Assembly (NCBI GenBank): GCA_022539475.1
Contig: VCMS01000007.1
Coordinates: 231,496 to 295,495, forward strand
Reading direction: 5' to 3'
DNA: 64,000 nucleotides
DNA from: Gracilaria domingensis
Lineage: Eukaryota; Rhodophyta; Florideophyceae; Gracilariales; Gracilariaceae
Under the pieces are notes generated by a model. It saw only the letters and a program-made list of their open reading frames with translations. It did no database searches and was not told the origin of the DNA. The position numbers and the translations under genes are program-made. Numbering within the stretch: the stretch's first letter is position 1; each line of letters starts with the position of its first letter. This document shows positions 52,818-62,474 of this stretch, piece by piece.

Positions 52818-53813
52818 ATGCTGTCAAACAAGCTTATCATCTCGTGTGTTCTTCTTTCTACCTACATTGCCTTCGTCCAAGGCGAAACTGCCCCATGTAG
52901 ATTTGATGCAGACTACTGTGAGTTACTATTCAAAGCTAAGAAAAAGAAGTATAAAAAGAGGCACGGCTTTCCCTCTTTGGTTGAATAGTTGTAACGTTCG
53001 AGAGAGGGGAGAGAAAGAAATATGCTAACCTCTTGTTTCCTTTACTTCATATGAGTAGGCAGTTGCAAGTTCGGGTCTGCGTCACAAGGTATTTGCTGGG
53101 ATCGAATTGATGGAACGCCATCTTCCGGAGTATGTCGAGAACGATACTGCAAAGCGGGCTGGACTTGTGCATGTTTGGAGAGATCCCATCTCTGTCCTAT
53201 GAAAACGATCACAAAAAGCACTCTGATAAGCTTGCAAGGGGGCACCCCATATTGCCGTGATCAGACTGCTCGAACTGCTGCCCAGCCGGTCATTGAGCTA
53301 GGAACATGGTTAATCGGGTTGTCAAGAACGGGATTGCTGCAGAACGAATGCAAGGATATTAAATGGTGGCACAACGGAGAGCTTATGGGAACCTATGGGT
53401 ACAGCCCTGAAATTACTGCAGCAAACATTGCCAGCGAAATGCAGAGAAGAGGAAACCACAGTGCACTGGAGCTCAGGCGTGGTGACTTACTTGCCTTCAG
53501 ACTTCGAAATGCCAGTTACTATTGTTTCACCGGAACCTCCACAATTCGAGTTAACGGCCAGACCTTGACGCTGACAGATAGCTCTGTTACAGCCATGTTC
53601 GCCAGAATGCATACTGATGGCTGGTTCGAACCTTCCTTTGTACCAACTATTGGCCAAAACGAGACCATTGCGAAACCTGGTCATTTCGTTCCGCTTCGTA
53701 CGGAATTCTTCTCGAACGGAAGTTCGATAACGCCGGGCACCGACTATTGGCGAGCCCCTGATGGCACGAGAGATCACGAGCGTAGCAACTTCTACTTCCG
53801 CATCCAGTTGTAG
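52818..53813 (+). CDS. Secreted cysteine-rich family protein 3, two exons
   Basis: Exons 52818-52917 and 53059-53813 (855 nt, 284 residues), joined by a 141-nt intron (GTGAGT...GTAG). The signal peptide is MLSNKLIISCVLLSTYIAFVQG. The splice restores the family motif DYCSCKFGSASQGICWDR ... CRERYCKAGWTCAC. ECKDIKWWHNGELM, ELRRGDLLAFRLRNASYYCF, VNGQTL and ITPGTDYW ... RSNFYFRIQL follow. The intron falls about 11 residues before the first intron of paralogue 1, so the two were not inherited from one ancestral position. Function unknown; extracellular location inferred. Confidence 0.85.
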
Positions 53814-54226
53814 AACGAGCCTCAAATTCCTCTGAACTTTTTCGTCGATCCCTTGCGGGTCTTCTTTGCAAACAAGGTAAACTGATTCCAATCTGAGAGC
53901 CCTGCTACGAGCAAGAGAGAAAGTGTGTTGTGTACAGAGAGCAAATCAAGATAGAACTTCGGCTCATTCGGAGAGAACGACGTACTCCTTCTCGATCATG
54001 GTTGTGACGGTTGAATTCATGATGGTAGATTAAGTAAACAATGTTTCCTCCTTACACATCCCCAAGCAGAAATCCGACTCGGGCGTTGGTTAGCCCCCAT
54101 TCTTCCTTCATACGTTAGGGGCAAGCAAACGCTGATACCTGATATGCACAGACGCAAAAAAAGTCTTCCACGATGAGAGTGACCAGCACGAATTAAGCAA
54201 ACGACTCTTCTATTTTCCATTCAAGG
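53814..54226. other. Convergent spacer before OPLAH
   Basis: 413 bp between two stops; nothing recognised. Confidence 0.4.
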
Positions 54227-57200
54227 TCAAACACTTCTGCCAAATCCGCCACCGCCCGGAGTATGAATTCGGACAACGTCACCACTATAGACCGTCACTG
54301 AGTTCTTCCCTCCAAGATTTGTGACTGATCCATCTGCATGAACTACTTCGTTCCTTCCTGAGGATGCACGACCACCTCCCTGACATCCCCAAGGGCTATA
54401 TTTTCGTCTTTCAGAAAGGACAGAAGCAGTCATAGTCTTCGTGAATTCCAGAGCTCTGACAAGACCATCCCCACCAGTCCATTTACCAGCTCCCCCAGAT
54501 TGCCTTCTAAGCGAGAACTCACGAACAATAACCGGATATCGTCGCTCGATGATCTCCGGATCCGTAATGCGCGTGTTTGTCATGTGCGTCTGAACACCTG
54601 ATGTTCCGTTCCACCCCGGACCCGCACCGGAGCCACCACCAATCGTTTCATAGTATCCCATGGTTTCGTCTCCAAAGGTTAAATTATTCATACAACCTTG
54701 TGAAGCCGCACAAGCTCCGAAAGCCCCTAAAATTACATCTGTCACTCTCTGGGAGGTGAGAACGTTTCCCCCAACAACAGCCGCGTTTTCACTTGGTGAT
54801 AATATTGAGTTCTTCGGAAACACGATGCTAATGGGATCCAAACATCCTTGGTTCAGAGGAATATCTTCATCGACAAGACATCGCAAGGCGTAAATAATTG
54901 CCGACCGTGTTACGGCTTCGGGAGCATTCGTATTTCCTTCTGTTTCAGCACCTGTCCCCGAGAAATCGAAACAAGCGGTGCCTTTCGCTCGATCTATTCG
55001 AATTTCCAACTTAATTGGGGTTCCATCGTCCATGTGATCTGTGAAGGAAATCCTGGGGTTCTCCAGGGACATATTGCTGGAAACCTTCCTGAGCAATGCC
55101 TGAACCGCATGTTTGGCCGCCGTCTGTATATGATGCATGTAGGATTGGACTGTTACTAGTCCGTAAGACTCAATTAGTTCACTGACTAACGTTATACCTT
55201 TCTTGTTCGCAGCAATCTGCGCCCGAACATCTGAAACGACGTCCTCAAGACATCTGCACCCAGCTTGTTCTAGAAGAGTGCATAATTCGCTCTCCTGGAA
55301 AGACCCGTTCCGAACAATGCGCATAGATCGAATCGCAAGCCCTTCGTCCGCAATGGTTTTGCTAAAGGGAGGCATGGACCCAGGCGTTACTCCCCCAATA
55401 TCCGCGTGATGTCCCCGAGAGGCAACGTAGAAGACTGGCTTTCCCTCATTGTAGACGGGGGTGATTATAGTGATGTCCGGTAAGTGTGAACCGCCCGCAC
55501 ATGGGTGATTAGTCAATACTACTTCGCCCTCGGCCCAGGAGTCACCTAAAATGAGAATCTGCCGGCGAACTGCGTCTTGCATGGACCCCAGATGAACAGG
55601 GACGTGAGGGGCGTTTGCCACAAGTCCTCCCTTGTCATCGAACAAAGCGCAGGAGAAATCAAGACGCTCCTTAATGTTTGTTGATATTGAAGTTCTCTGC
55701 AATGTCCTACCCATCTGCTCAGCGATGCTCATAAACCGATGAGCGTAAATCGACAGCTTCACATGATCTACTTCATTAGAAGATATGGGCTTCGTCTTGA
55801 GCGAGGTTGCTTCTGACATCTTGTGCTGCTGAACTCTTATCACGAAATTGCCGTCCGAAGCCACATGCACTACAGCATTCGGTTCGATGACAATGGTGTT
55901 GCCTGCGTCCGAATCAACAAGTAAACATGGTCCGAGAAGAAATGCCTTCCCTGGGGGGAGGTCTGCCATGCGCCAAGCTTCGCTTTCGAGCCACCCACCG
56001 GATTCTTCGTAGTAGCATCTTGTTTTAAGAACAGGGGCTGCTTTTCCAACAAACTTCGCAGAAGTGAACATGTCTTGATCTGGTACATCACATCCAGCCG
56101 CCCCAGTTTTGTTTGTAAGGTCTTGATTGTCATTCATGTTTCCAAGACCACGAACTCGCACGTTGTCAATTATAAGCGGCCGATTCGGAATGATAAATCC
56201 GTGTTCTTTCGAGTACTGCTGGAGAAAGAGAGAGTCAAAGTTGACGCTTCCTGGGCATGATTCTTGACTTTCCGGGCATCGAACCATAATTCCAAAATCA
56301 GTTCCAGCGTATCGAAGGTCTACATATAGCTCAAAGCGTATATCTTCGTCCTCGAAGCCCCTTCTTCGCAAGGCATCTCGTACGGAATCTTTAAGACGAA
56401 TAAGCAACGCAAGTGCCTCCTTCTTCCCATCCTCATCATCGTATGAAACCTCAAGCGGTTCCTGCAGTTCAACAACACTGTCCGCTAAAGCGATCCCATA
56501 TGCAGAAAGCACACCGGAATATTTGTGAACGTAAACTTTTTCAATCCCGAGCGTTCGCGCTATCGCACACGCATGTTGTCCACCTGCACCTCCAAAGCAC
56601 GCAAGGGAATGAGTTCGAACATCATGTCCTTTAGCTTCTGTCAACTGACGGATTGGACGACACATGGTTTCATTCGCAACTCTAATGAAACCCTCAGCTA
56701 CTTGTTCAGGTGTCATTTCATGCTCATTCATTGAACGCAGGTGTTCATTGATAGCAGAAGTAAGCTCCGCAAATGCCTTTCGAGTAGCATCTATATCCAG
56801 GGGTTGATCGGCATGCTCACCGAAAATATTAGGAAACAGAGAGGGTTCAATTCTGCCTAACATCAGATTTGCATCCGTAACAGTAAGATATCCTCCTTTC
56901 CTATAACAAACTGGTCCAGGATGGGCACCTGCCGACTCAGGACCGACATAGAACATACCATTGCGATAGAACAGACGCGAACCACCTCCTGCAGCTACAG
57001 TATTTATATCTAATTGAGGAGCTTGAATTGTTACACCGGCAGTTTCCGTCTCGAAAATGTGCTCTAAGTGTCCTGAATATCGAGAGACATCAGTGGAAGT
57101 TCCCCCCATATCAAACCCGATCAATGGTCGAATGGAGTTCACACTTTCCTCAAAGCCATAAAAAGACTTTGCATAACCAACCACTCCTCCGGCAGGGCCA

Positions 57201-58090
57201 GATAGAATGGCCAAGTATCCACTAAAATGATCGATATTGCAAAGGCCCCCGTCACTTTGCATGAATTGAACGTCGACACCTCTAAGACGACCCGCAAATC
57301 CCGATCGGAACTTATCGATGTAGTTCTTGATTAGAGGTGTTAGATAAGCATCAACCGTCGCTGTGAAAGCACGTGGCACGATCTTAACCATAGGAGTTAG
57401 TTCCGACGACAAGGATATATGTTTGAATCCATGTTGAAGAGCTATTTCACGAACTTGGTGCTCATGATCTTTAAAGACATACGAATGCATAAGGGCAACG
57501 GCAAGCGACTGCAACCCCGTTTTCCTGAGTTCTTGCAGCTTTGCGGAGAGAGATTCTTGGTCGAGCTCACGCCGGGTTCGTACAGGTAGGTGAACATGGT
57601 CGGCATGACGACGATAAATGTTTTCTTCTTTGTCAAGAATAACTCGTTCATCGGCTTCAACCGATGCGCAACACAGAGGTGGCCTTCTCTTTACCTTTAG
57701 GTCAAAGAGATTTGGTCGGGCTTGGTTGCCTATCTCAAGAATGTCACCCAGTCCCTCTGTGACTATCAGAGCGCATGGTTTACCTTTTCTTTCCAAGAGA
57801 GCGTTAGTTGCAATTGTTGTACCCATTCGGATGTATTGAATATGAGTAGTGTCAAGTGGTTTATCCCGCGGCTGTCTCTCTCCAAGAGCGAGTTGCAAGA
57901 TTCGTCGAATAGCTTCTGTGGGAGCATCAGCATAATTACGTGGATCTTCAGAGAGAAGCTTCAATACACATTTTTCAGTTGTAATGTGAGCATCATTTTC
58001 ATTACTTCGACGGTCTATTTCAGTGTAGACGTCAGTGAACGTTCCTCCGCGATCTATCGAGATTCGGATTCTTGGCAAGACGACACTCAT
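54227..58090 (-). CDS. OPLAH: 5-oxoprolinase (ATP-hydrolysing)
   Basis: 1287 residues from the first true ATG at 58090, almost exactly the usual length (~1288). The N-terminal HyuA-type half has RISIDRGGTFTDVYTE and IGFDMGGTSTDVSRYSGHLE (ATP-binding actin-like fold), NTVAAGGGSRLFYRNG and CFGGAGGQHACAIARTLGI. The C-terminal HyuB-type half has ERLDFSCALFD, VLTNHPCAGGSHLPDITIITPV, ASRGHHADIGG, DFSGTGAETEGNTNAP and a closing HTPGGGGFG. It opens 5-oxo-L-proline to glutamate with ATP, the recycling step of the gamma-glutamyl (glutathione) cycle in the cytosol. Single exon. Confidence 0.96.
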   Translation of the reverse strand: MSVVLPRIRISIDRGGTFTDVYTEIDRRSNENDAHITTEKCVLKLLSEDPRNYADAPTEAIRRILQLALGERQPRDKPLDTTHIQYIRMGTTIATNALLERKGKPCALIVTEGLGDILEIGNQARPNLFDLKVKRRPPLCCASVEADERVILDKEENIYRRHADHVHLPVRTRRELDQESLSAKLQELRKTGLQSLAVALMHSYVFKDHEHQVREIALQHGFKHISLSSELTPMVKIVPRAFTATVDAYLTPLIKNYIDKFRSGFAGRLRGVDVQFMQSDGGLCNIDHFSGYLAILSGPAGGVVGYAKSFYGFEESVNSIRPLIGFDMGGTSTDVSRYSGHLEHIFETETAGVTIQAPQLDINTVAAGGGSRLFYRNGMFYVGPESAGAHPGPVCYRKGGYLTVTDANLMLGRIEPSLFPNIFGEHADQPLDIDATRKAFAELTSAINEHLRSMNEHEMTPEQVAEGFIRVANETMCRPIRQLTEAKGHDVRTHSLACFGGAGGQHACAIARTLGIEKVYVHKYSGVLSAYGIALADSVVELQEPLEVSYDDEDGKKEALALLIRLKDSVRDALRRRGFEDEDIRFELYVDLRYAGTDFGIMVRCPESQESCPGSVNFDSLFLQQYSKEHGFIIPNRPLIIDNVRVRGLGNMNDNQDLTNKTGAAGCDVPDQDMFTSAKFVGKAAPVLKTRCYYEESGGWLESEAWRMADLPPGKAFLLGPCLLVDSDAGNTIVIEPNAVVHVASDGNFVIRVQQHKMSEATSLKTKPISSNEVDHVKLSIYAHRFMSIAEQMGRTLQRTSISTNIKERLDFSCALFDDKGGLVANAPHVPVHLGSMQDAVRRQILILGDSWAEGEVVLTNHPCAGGSHLPDITIITPVYNEGKPVFYVASRGHHADIGGVTPGSMPPFSKTIADEGLAIRSMRIVRNGSFQESELCTLLEQAGCRCLEDVVSDVRAQIAANKKGITLVSELIESYGLVTVQSYMHHIQTAAKHAVQALLRKVSSNMSLENPRISFTDHMDDGTPIKLEIRIDRAKGTACFDFSGTGAETEGNTNAPEAVTRSAIIYALRCLVDEDIPLNQGCLDPISIVFPKNSILSPSENAAVVGGNVLTSQRVTDVILGAFGACAASQGCMNNLTFGDETMGYYETIGGGSGAGPGWNGTSGVQTHMTNTRITDPEIIERRYPVIVREFSLRRQSGGAGKWTGGDGLVRALEFTKTMTASVLSERRKYSPWGCQGGGRASSGRNEVVHADGSVTNLGGKNSVTVYSGDVVRIHTPGGGGFGRSV

Positions 58091-58261
58091 ACCTGAGCCT
58101 TTCAATCACGAACTCCTTGTGTAAGGAACTCAGCGAGGAATACGAAGATATGAAAACTATCCCACACCTGAAATGCTACCGAGCTTTCTGTACACTGAAC
58201 GTCTGCAATTCCTGTTTAGAACGTTGTTCTCTCGACTTTATGGGCTTCTCCTTTCAGCGTG

Positions 58262-58615
58262 ATGCTCGTGAAAGCCACGTTTGACAGGCGCGTGCAAACA
58301 AAGAGTTGCATAGCAGTCCTAGAGAAACCGCCTTCGTCCGTGAAGGAGCTGGTTCAACCAGCGCTCGCAGCAACCCGTACTGACCTTCGTATTGTCGAGT
58401 TAAGGTTAGTTCGCACGGGTCTTGAAGCACGAGGCATAACCAGAGAGCGCAATACATCGTATCGTACTCTGTATCATAGATGTCTCGCGACTAGCGAACT
58501 CGGAGATTTGATGCAAGACTCCAAATTGGTGACCACTGACCAGGCGTCGTTTGGCAAGCGAGGATCTTGTGCATTGCTGTCGGCCGAAATGTTGGCTATT
58601 GAGCTCACTGCGTAA
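58262..58615 (+). CDS. Possible small protein, unknown
   Basis: 117 residues from ATG at 58262, 171 bp from the divergent OPLAH start. MLVKATFDRRVQTKSCIAVLEKPPSSVKELVQ has the look of a beta-grasp strand-strand-helix, but no family is recognised. The second half is less convincing. A GTTAGT within it could be an intron donor. It may be chance. Confidence 0.3.
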   Translation: MLVKATFDRRVQTKSCIAVLEKPPSSVKELVQPALAATRTDLRIVELRLVRTGLEARGITRERNTSYRTLYHRCLATSELGDLMQDSKLVTTDQASFGKRGSCALLSAEMLAIELTA

Positions 58616-58996
58616 CTACTAATTTCAACGACTACAACATAGTTTCGAGGTCAATTGCGCGACATTCGAAAAAAGATAGATGGTCATTGGTTGCTTTGAA
58701 TTCAACCGTTATGGATTAATTTTGAATTTGGGCTCTCAACTCAAAAACTAGTTCCATGTGTCCGGTGCAAGCCTGGCAGAAACACGACCAGCTGTTCGTT
58801 TAGACGCCATTGCTCGCCACTTCTTCTTCCACACTTTGACGTCTTGCAATTTGGACAGGCGGTCATCTAACCGCGTGAGCAAAATGAGACCATGACTTTG
58901 CCTGCTTCGAAGAAGCTCTACAGTCCAAAACTTCTGCTTCGTTTAATTCTCTTTCTCTTTCCTTCTATATCATAAAGGACACAAACGCTCGCAGTG
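58616..58996. other. Intergenic, nothing recognised
   Basis: 381 bp upstream of the disordered-protein gene; no promoter element is clear. Confidence 0.4.
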
Positions 58997-60838
58997 ATGT
59001 CGTCCACAACTACTAAGCAACCAAATTCTACTTTGGGAGAAGAATGGCTCGAAAACATACGGTGTCCAACGTATTTTGACTTTGAAGCTGCTGTTGCATA
59101 TCCATGCACCGTCGGAGATGACAACCCCCCGCTCAAAGAATCTGTATATGATAGTGATGACGAAACACGTGGCTTCTTCCGTTCTCTTGATGAGGATCCG
59201 TCATTGCATCCTACCTTGCACAGGCGGTCTCTCTCTCCACAACGGAACCGGTTGCAGAACATGGGAAAACCTCTACATCGATATCGTCCGAAAACCACAT
59301 TTGCCGAATACCTCGCAGAATTCCAACAGAAGCAAGCACACCAAGTGTGTGGAAACGTGCGGAGCACCATGGCTTTGTCTTCTACACATGATCCCTCCCC
59401 AACACGGGATGTTACGCAACGAGCAAATACCTCAAACTCAGATCACACACCATCACCACCACAGCAGAATGTTCATCGTGACACTCGTAGCGACGCCTGG
59501 ACTCCACCGGTTTCCAAAAACGACAGCTCCACCCAATCAAGGCGGCCACGCCGTTCACCGGCTTCCTCAGCGTTGGTAAAATCTGAACCAAACGCAATTC
59601 AGGAACCTCTCCGACCACAGGCACAGCCAAATCCTGCGCGCCGAAAACCGCGTCTTGAAAGAAGTGCCCCACAAGCTATTTCTTCAGCAGTAGCTAAGAA
59701 CGGTCGTCCTTCAAAGCTTATAACCGTGCGTTCCACGGAAGTGGCAAAACGCCAGTTCCACAGCGATAACATGGGAAATCGCTCTGCTCACAACTTAGGT
59801 TCAAATGAAAGACACAACAGGGGTCTGAAGTTGAGTTCAGCTGCGCGATCAGAGCCTGGCCAGTCTCCCGCAGGCCTTGAAGCTAGACCCACAGAAAACA
59901 GCGCCCTCCCGGACGTGGACTTCGTCAAGATAATGGAAGCCCATAATCAGCGAGTGCGAATAAGAAAAAGCGAAAGAGGATCTGAAAGCACTGATTCAAC
60001 ATGTACGGAAAGCGACAAGCTTTTGAATGGTAGTCAGGCATTGGAGGAGGTAGACACTAAGACGCCTGAAAATTTTGCTTCCGAAGCTTCTGCTTCTGAG
60101 GCAAGGACAGATGGTGATACGAATCGAACAGAACTGAGTGAGAACGGTTCTCAAAGCTCGATGGCTGACATTGACACGAACTCTAGAATTCGGACCACGA
60201 AATCATTTAACGCCAGGGAAACCTCTCTATCGGAACTGCTTCAAATAGAAAATGAGAAGGTCTTGGAAGAACGAAAAAGAAGGCTCCCAGAACGACGTAA
60301 AGTTCTTCAGCAAAATCGCAGAAACGCTTTGAGAAATATCAGAGCGACTGAGACTGGAGATCGATGTATCAAGCCGATTTCTGCCCAGATTGAATTCACT
60401 TCAGCCGAAACCAGGGCACCTTTGCGACAACCTCATGATATCACACATAGTAATAGACACGTAACTAACGAACCAAATCAGTCGTCAGAAGCAAAACAAG
60501 GAAGGAATCGGGGACGGGGGTTGCGCGGTTACCGCTCTCGAATGGACGGCAGCAAACCTATGTTTTCATCTGACTCTCTCAGCGACATGGGGCATCAGTC
60601 GAAGGTCTACAATTCGCGCAGATCCGGACGCGCGATTACAAACACTGATAAACTCCCTCTGCGAACGCATATGAAAGGAAGTGAAACTGATTCATCTGCT
60701 ATTCGAGAAACAGAAGGGGGCCCGACTCAAAGCTCGCATTCAAAAAAACAGGCATCCGACGATCTAAATCTTCTTCTTTCGGAACACAACGACAGGATTC
60801 GAAGAAATAGAACCGTCGTCGGTGCAATAAACGACTGA
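58997..60838 (+). CDS. Large disordered protein with four short helix repeats
   Basis: 613 residues from ATG at 58997, almost wholly low-complexity, rich in Ser, Arg, Asn and Glu. The N-terminus has EEWLENIRCPTYFDFEAAV, somewhat like short Aurora-binding segments of TPX2, but I do not assign that. Four similar short helical segments occur near residues 100 (FAEYLAEFQQKQ), 307 (FVKIMEAHNQRVRIRK), 410 (LSELLQIENEKVLEERK) and 587 (LNLLLSEHNDRIRRNR). An RG-rich patch (GRNRGRGLRGYRSR) lies near 505. The pattern suggests a scaffold with repeated peptide-binding motifs, perhaps cytoskeletal or nuclear. No family recognised. Confidence 0.65.
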   Translation: MSSTTTKQPNSTLGEEWLENIRCPTYFDFEAAVAYPCTVGDDNPPLKESVYDSDDETRGFFRSLDEDPSLHPTLHRRSLSPQRNRLQNMGKPLHRYRPKTTFAEYLAEFQQKQAHQVCGNVRSTMALSSTHDPSPTRDVTQRANTSNSDHTPSPPQQNVHRDTRSDAWTPPVSKNDSSTQSRRPRRSPASSALVKSEPNAIQEPLRPQAQPNPARRKPRLERSAPQAISSAVAKNGRPSKLITVRSTEVAKRQFHSDNMGNRSAHNLGSNERHNRGLKLSSAARSEPGQSPAGLEARPTENSALPDVDFVKIMEAHNQRVRIRKSERGSESTDSTCTESDKLLNGSQALEEVDTKTPENFASEASASEARTDGDTNRTELSENGSQSSMADIDTNSRIRTTKSFNARETSLSELLQIENEKVLEERKRRLPERRKVLQQNRRNALRNIRATETGDRCIKPISAQIEFTSAETRAPLRQPHDITHSNRHVTNEPNQSSEAKQGRNRGRGLRGYRSRMDGSKPMFSSDSLSDMGHQSKVYNSRRSGRAITNTDKLPLRTHMKGSETDSSAIRETEGGPTQSSHSKKQASDDLNLLLSEHNDRIRRNRTVVGAIND

Positions 60839-60942
60839 ATAGTTCCGGGTGTACCACGGTTTGTTTGACTCCCGGTTATACTCCAAATAGTTCTAGAGTA
60901 GAAGAGAGAACTTTGCTATCCATGCACAAGCCCGCGAGAGGC

Positions 60943-61827
60943 TCATGTCTTTGATTGAGGTACAACGCTATTGTAGTGTTCACCTAATCCATAGTACTTT
61001 TGATGAAAAGAGACCCTGAAAACTGTGCTCTCATCACTGTTGGTGCCCATTGTGATTACAGGCATATCAGCGGCATAGACTTCTATTGCGACTCCAAGAT
61101 GCTCAGCCATAGCCCTAAGTTCGACTTGGCCACCCCAAACAGGTTCATTCCGGATTTGCTCACAGTACCGAGCAAGTTTTTCTTCATCTCCACCAACTTC
61201 ATCTATGAATGGGGCGTACTCTTTCTTGTGCTCCATCAAATAATTGGAGGTGGCTTCCCTTAATCCCTCCACGGAGGCTGGAATTTCTGACAGGAAGTTT
61301 GTTGTCTCCAGTTGATGAGCTATGGCACTGTACAGACAATGGCCGTCAGCAGGTATTGAATGAATACGGAGGTTCTGAGATGACAGTTGGGCCTCAATAG
61401 CCTTCAATTCGAGCTGCTTCGGAGTCGGACCCATATTTGCCTTTTCTTCCGCGATGCGACGCTGCGCTTCGGCGTCCTTTTCCGCTTTCCTTCGACGTCT
61501 TCTGGCAGCTTTTGACTCCGTTCTTGGCTCCATATTCTTACTGTCATGAGTTTCTTCAATGAAAACCGACGAGTTTGAAGCTCCTCCTCCATCGTCAGTC
61601 GATGCAATTCCAAGCTCTTCTAGCTCTGCCGCCAATCGTGCGAGAAGCTTCTCTTCCTCTGAAGATAATTCTTCAAGCGCCCTCGCCCGTTCGACACGAT
61701 GCTTTTTCGGAATAGAGGAAAGAAGACGCTCTGATTTCTTTCTGAACTCCGCCATCTCTTCCGCTTGCCTCTGCTTTACTCTCGAAGGGTTTATAGAAGG
61801 TAAAGAAATATCACCGTCAGTTGCCAT
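60943..61827 (-). CDS. OTUD6: OTU-domain deubiquitinase, OTUD6 type
   Basis: 294 residues from ATG at 61827. The N-terminal ~140 residues are charged coiled coil (KQRQAEEMAEFRKKSERL; KAARRRRRKAEKDAEAQRRIAEEKANMGPTPKQLELKAIEAQL). The OTU fold follows: IHSIPADGHCLYSAIAHQLE supplies the catalytic Asp and Cys, VEGLREATSNYLMEHKKEYAPF is the family helix, WGGQVELRAMAEHLGVAIEVY is conserved, and EHYNSVV supplies the His. The coiled coil plus a C-terminal OTU is the OTUD6/yeast OTU2 layout, proteins that cleave ubiquitin, also on ribosomes. Length fits. Confidence 0.93.
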   Translation of the reverse strand: MATDGDISLPSINPSRVKQRQAEEMAEFRKKSERLLSSIPKKHRVERARALEELSSEEEKLLARLAAELEELGIASTDDGGGASNSSVFIEETHDSKNMEPRTESKAARRRRRKAEKDAEAQRRIAEEKANMGPTPKQLELKAIEAQLSSQNLRIHSIPADGHCLYSAIAHQLETTNFLSEIPASVEGLREATSNYLMEHKKEYAPFIDEVGGDEEKLARYCEQIRNEPVWGGQVELRAMAEHLGVAIEVYAADMPVITMGTNSDESTVFRVSFHQKYYGLGEHYNSVVPQSKT

Positions 61828-62474
61828 GGTCGCGATGATTCTGCCTTCACCCCTTGCAACTTATTGTCTGCAAGGCAACGTCTCGAACGCTGATGAAAAA
61901 CTAGTTAGCTTGAGAACCAAGCGTGATTCTCTTCCGCGCAGGTACTATGTCGACTTCCGTGATGAATATGGTTGATACTATGATGTTGATCCATACATGT
62001 TCGTGTCTTTTGACGTATCAGATGGACGAGCTTCTAAAATAGAATCGGAAATCTCAATATTTTTAAAAACCTCGCAATCTTTTCCAAATTTAGAGTTTGT
62101 TTTACACTTATTCGTGTGGGATCCCACTTTTGTGGGTTATGGGCCAAATTTAACTGATTTTGTTCCAGACCTCAAGTAAAGCCGTCCCTTTCATTTCGCT
62201 GTCTTCGAGTTGTCTAACAACAAAACTTCGTTTCGCTAGAGAAGTCAAGTTGGTTTCATTGCTTTTAAGACTGCTGACATATCTAAAGAACCGTCTTTTA
62301 CGTTTGAACTCGTTTCTTATCATTGAGAGTTTTTCTAACTTTGGACGTCGAAAAGATTCTTTTTGTAGCAAAGAAGATACGGAACGCCTCTTGCAACTGC
62401 TGCGCGTATTGCGTGACGAGTTGGACCTGTTCGGCCTTATTGGATCACTACATGCCTCTCTATTACTCCTAATC
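61828..62474. other. Divergent interval, OTUD6 and CSN6
   Basis: 647 bp between start codons on opposite strands. Frames in both directions (for example upstream of 62475 in frame with CSN6) are Leu/Ser/Arg-rich and unlike CSN6. No gene is called. Confidence 0.4.

Noticed and set aside
62160-62474. Upstream extension of CSN6
   Set aside because: Leu/Ser/Arg-rich and unlike CSN6; the MPN domain starts shortly after the Met at 62475.
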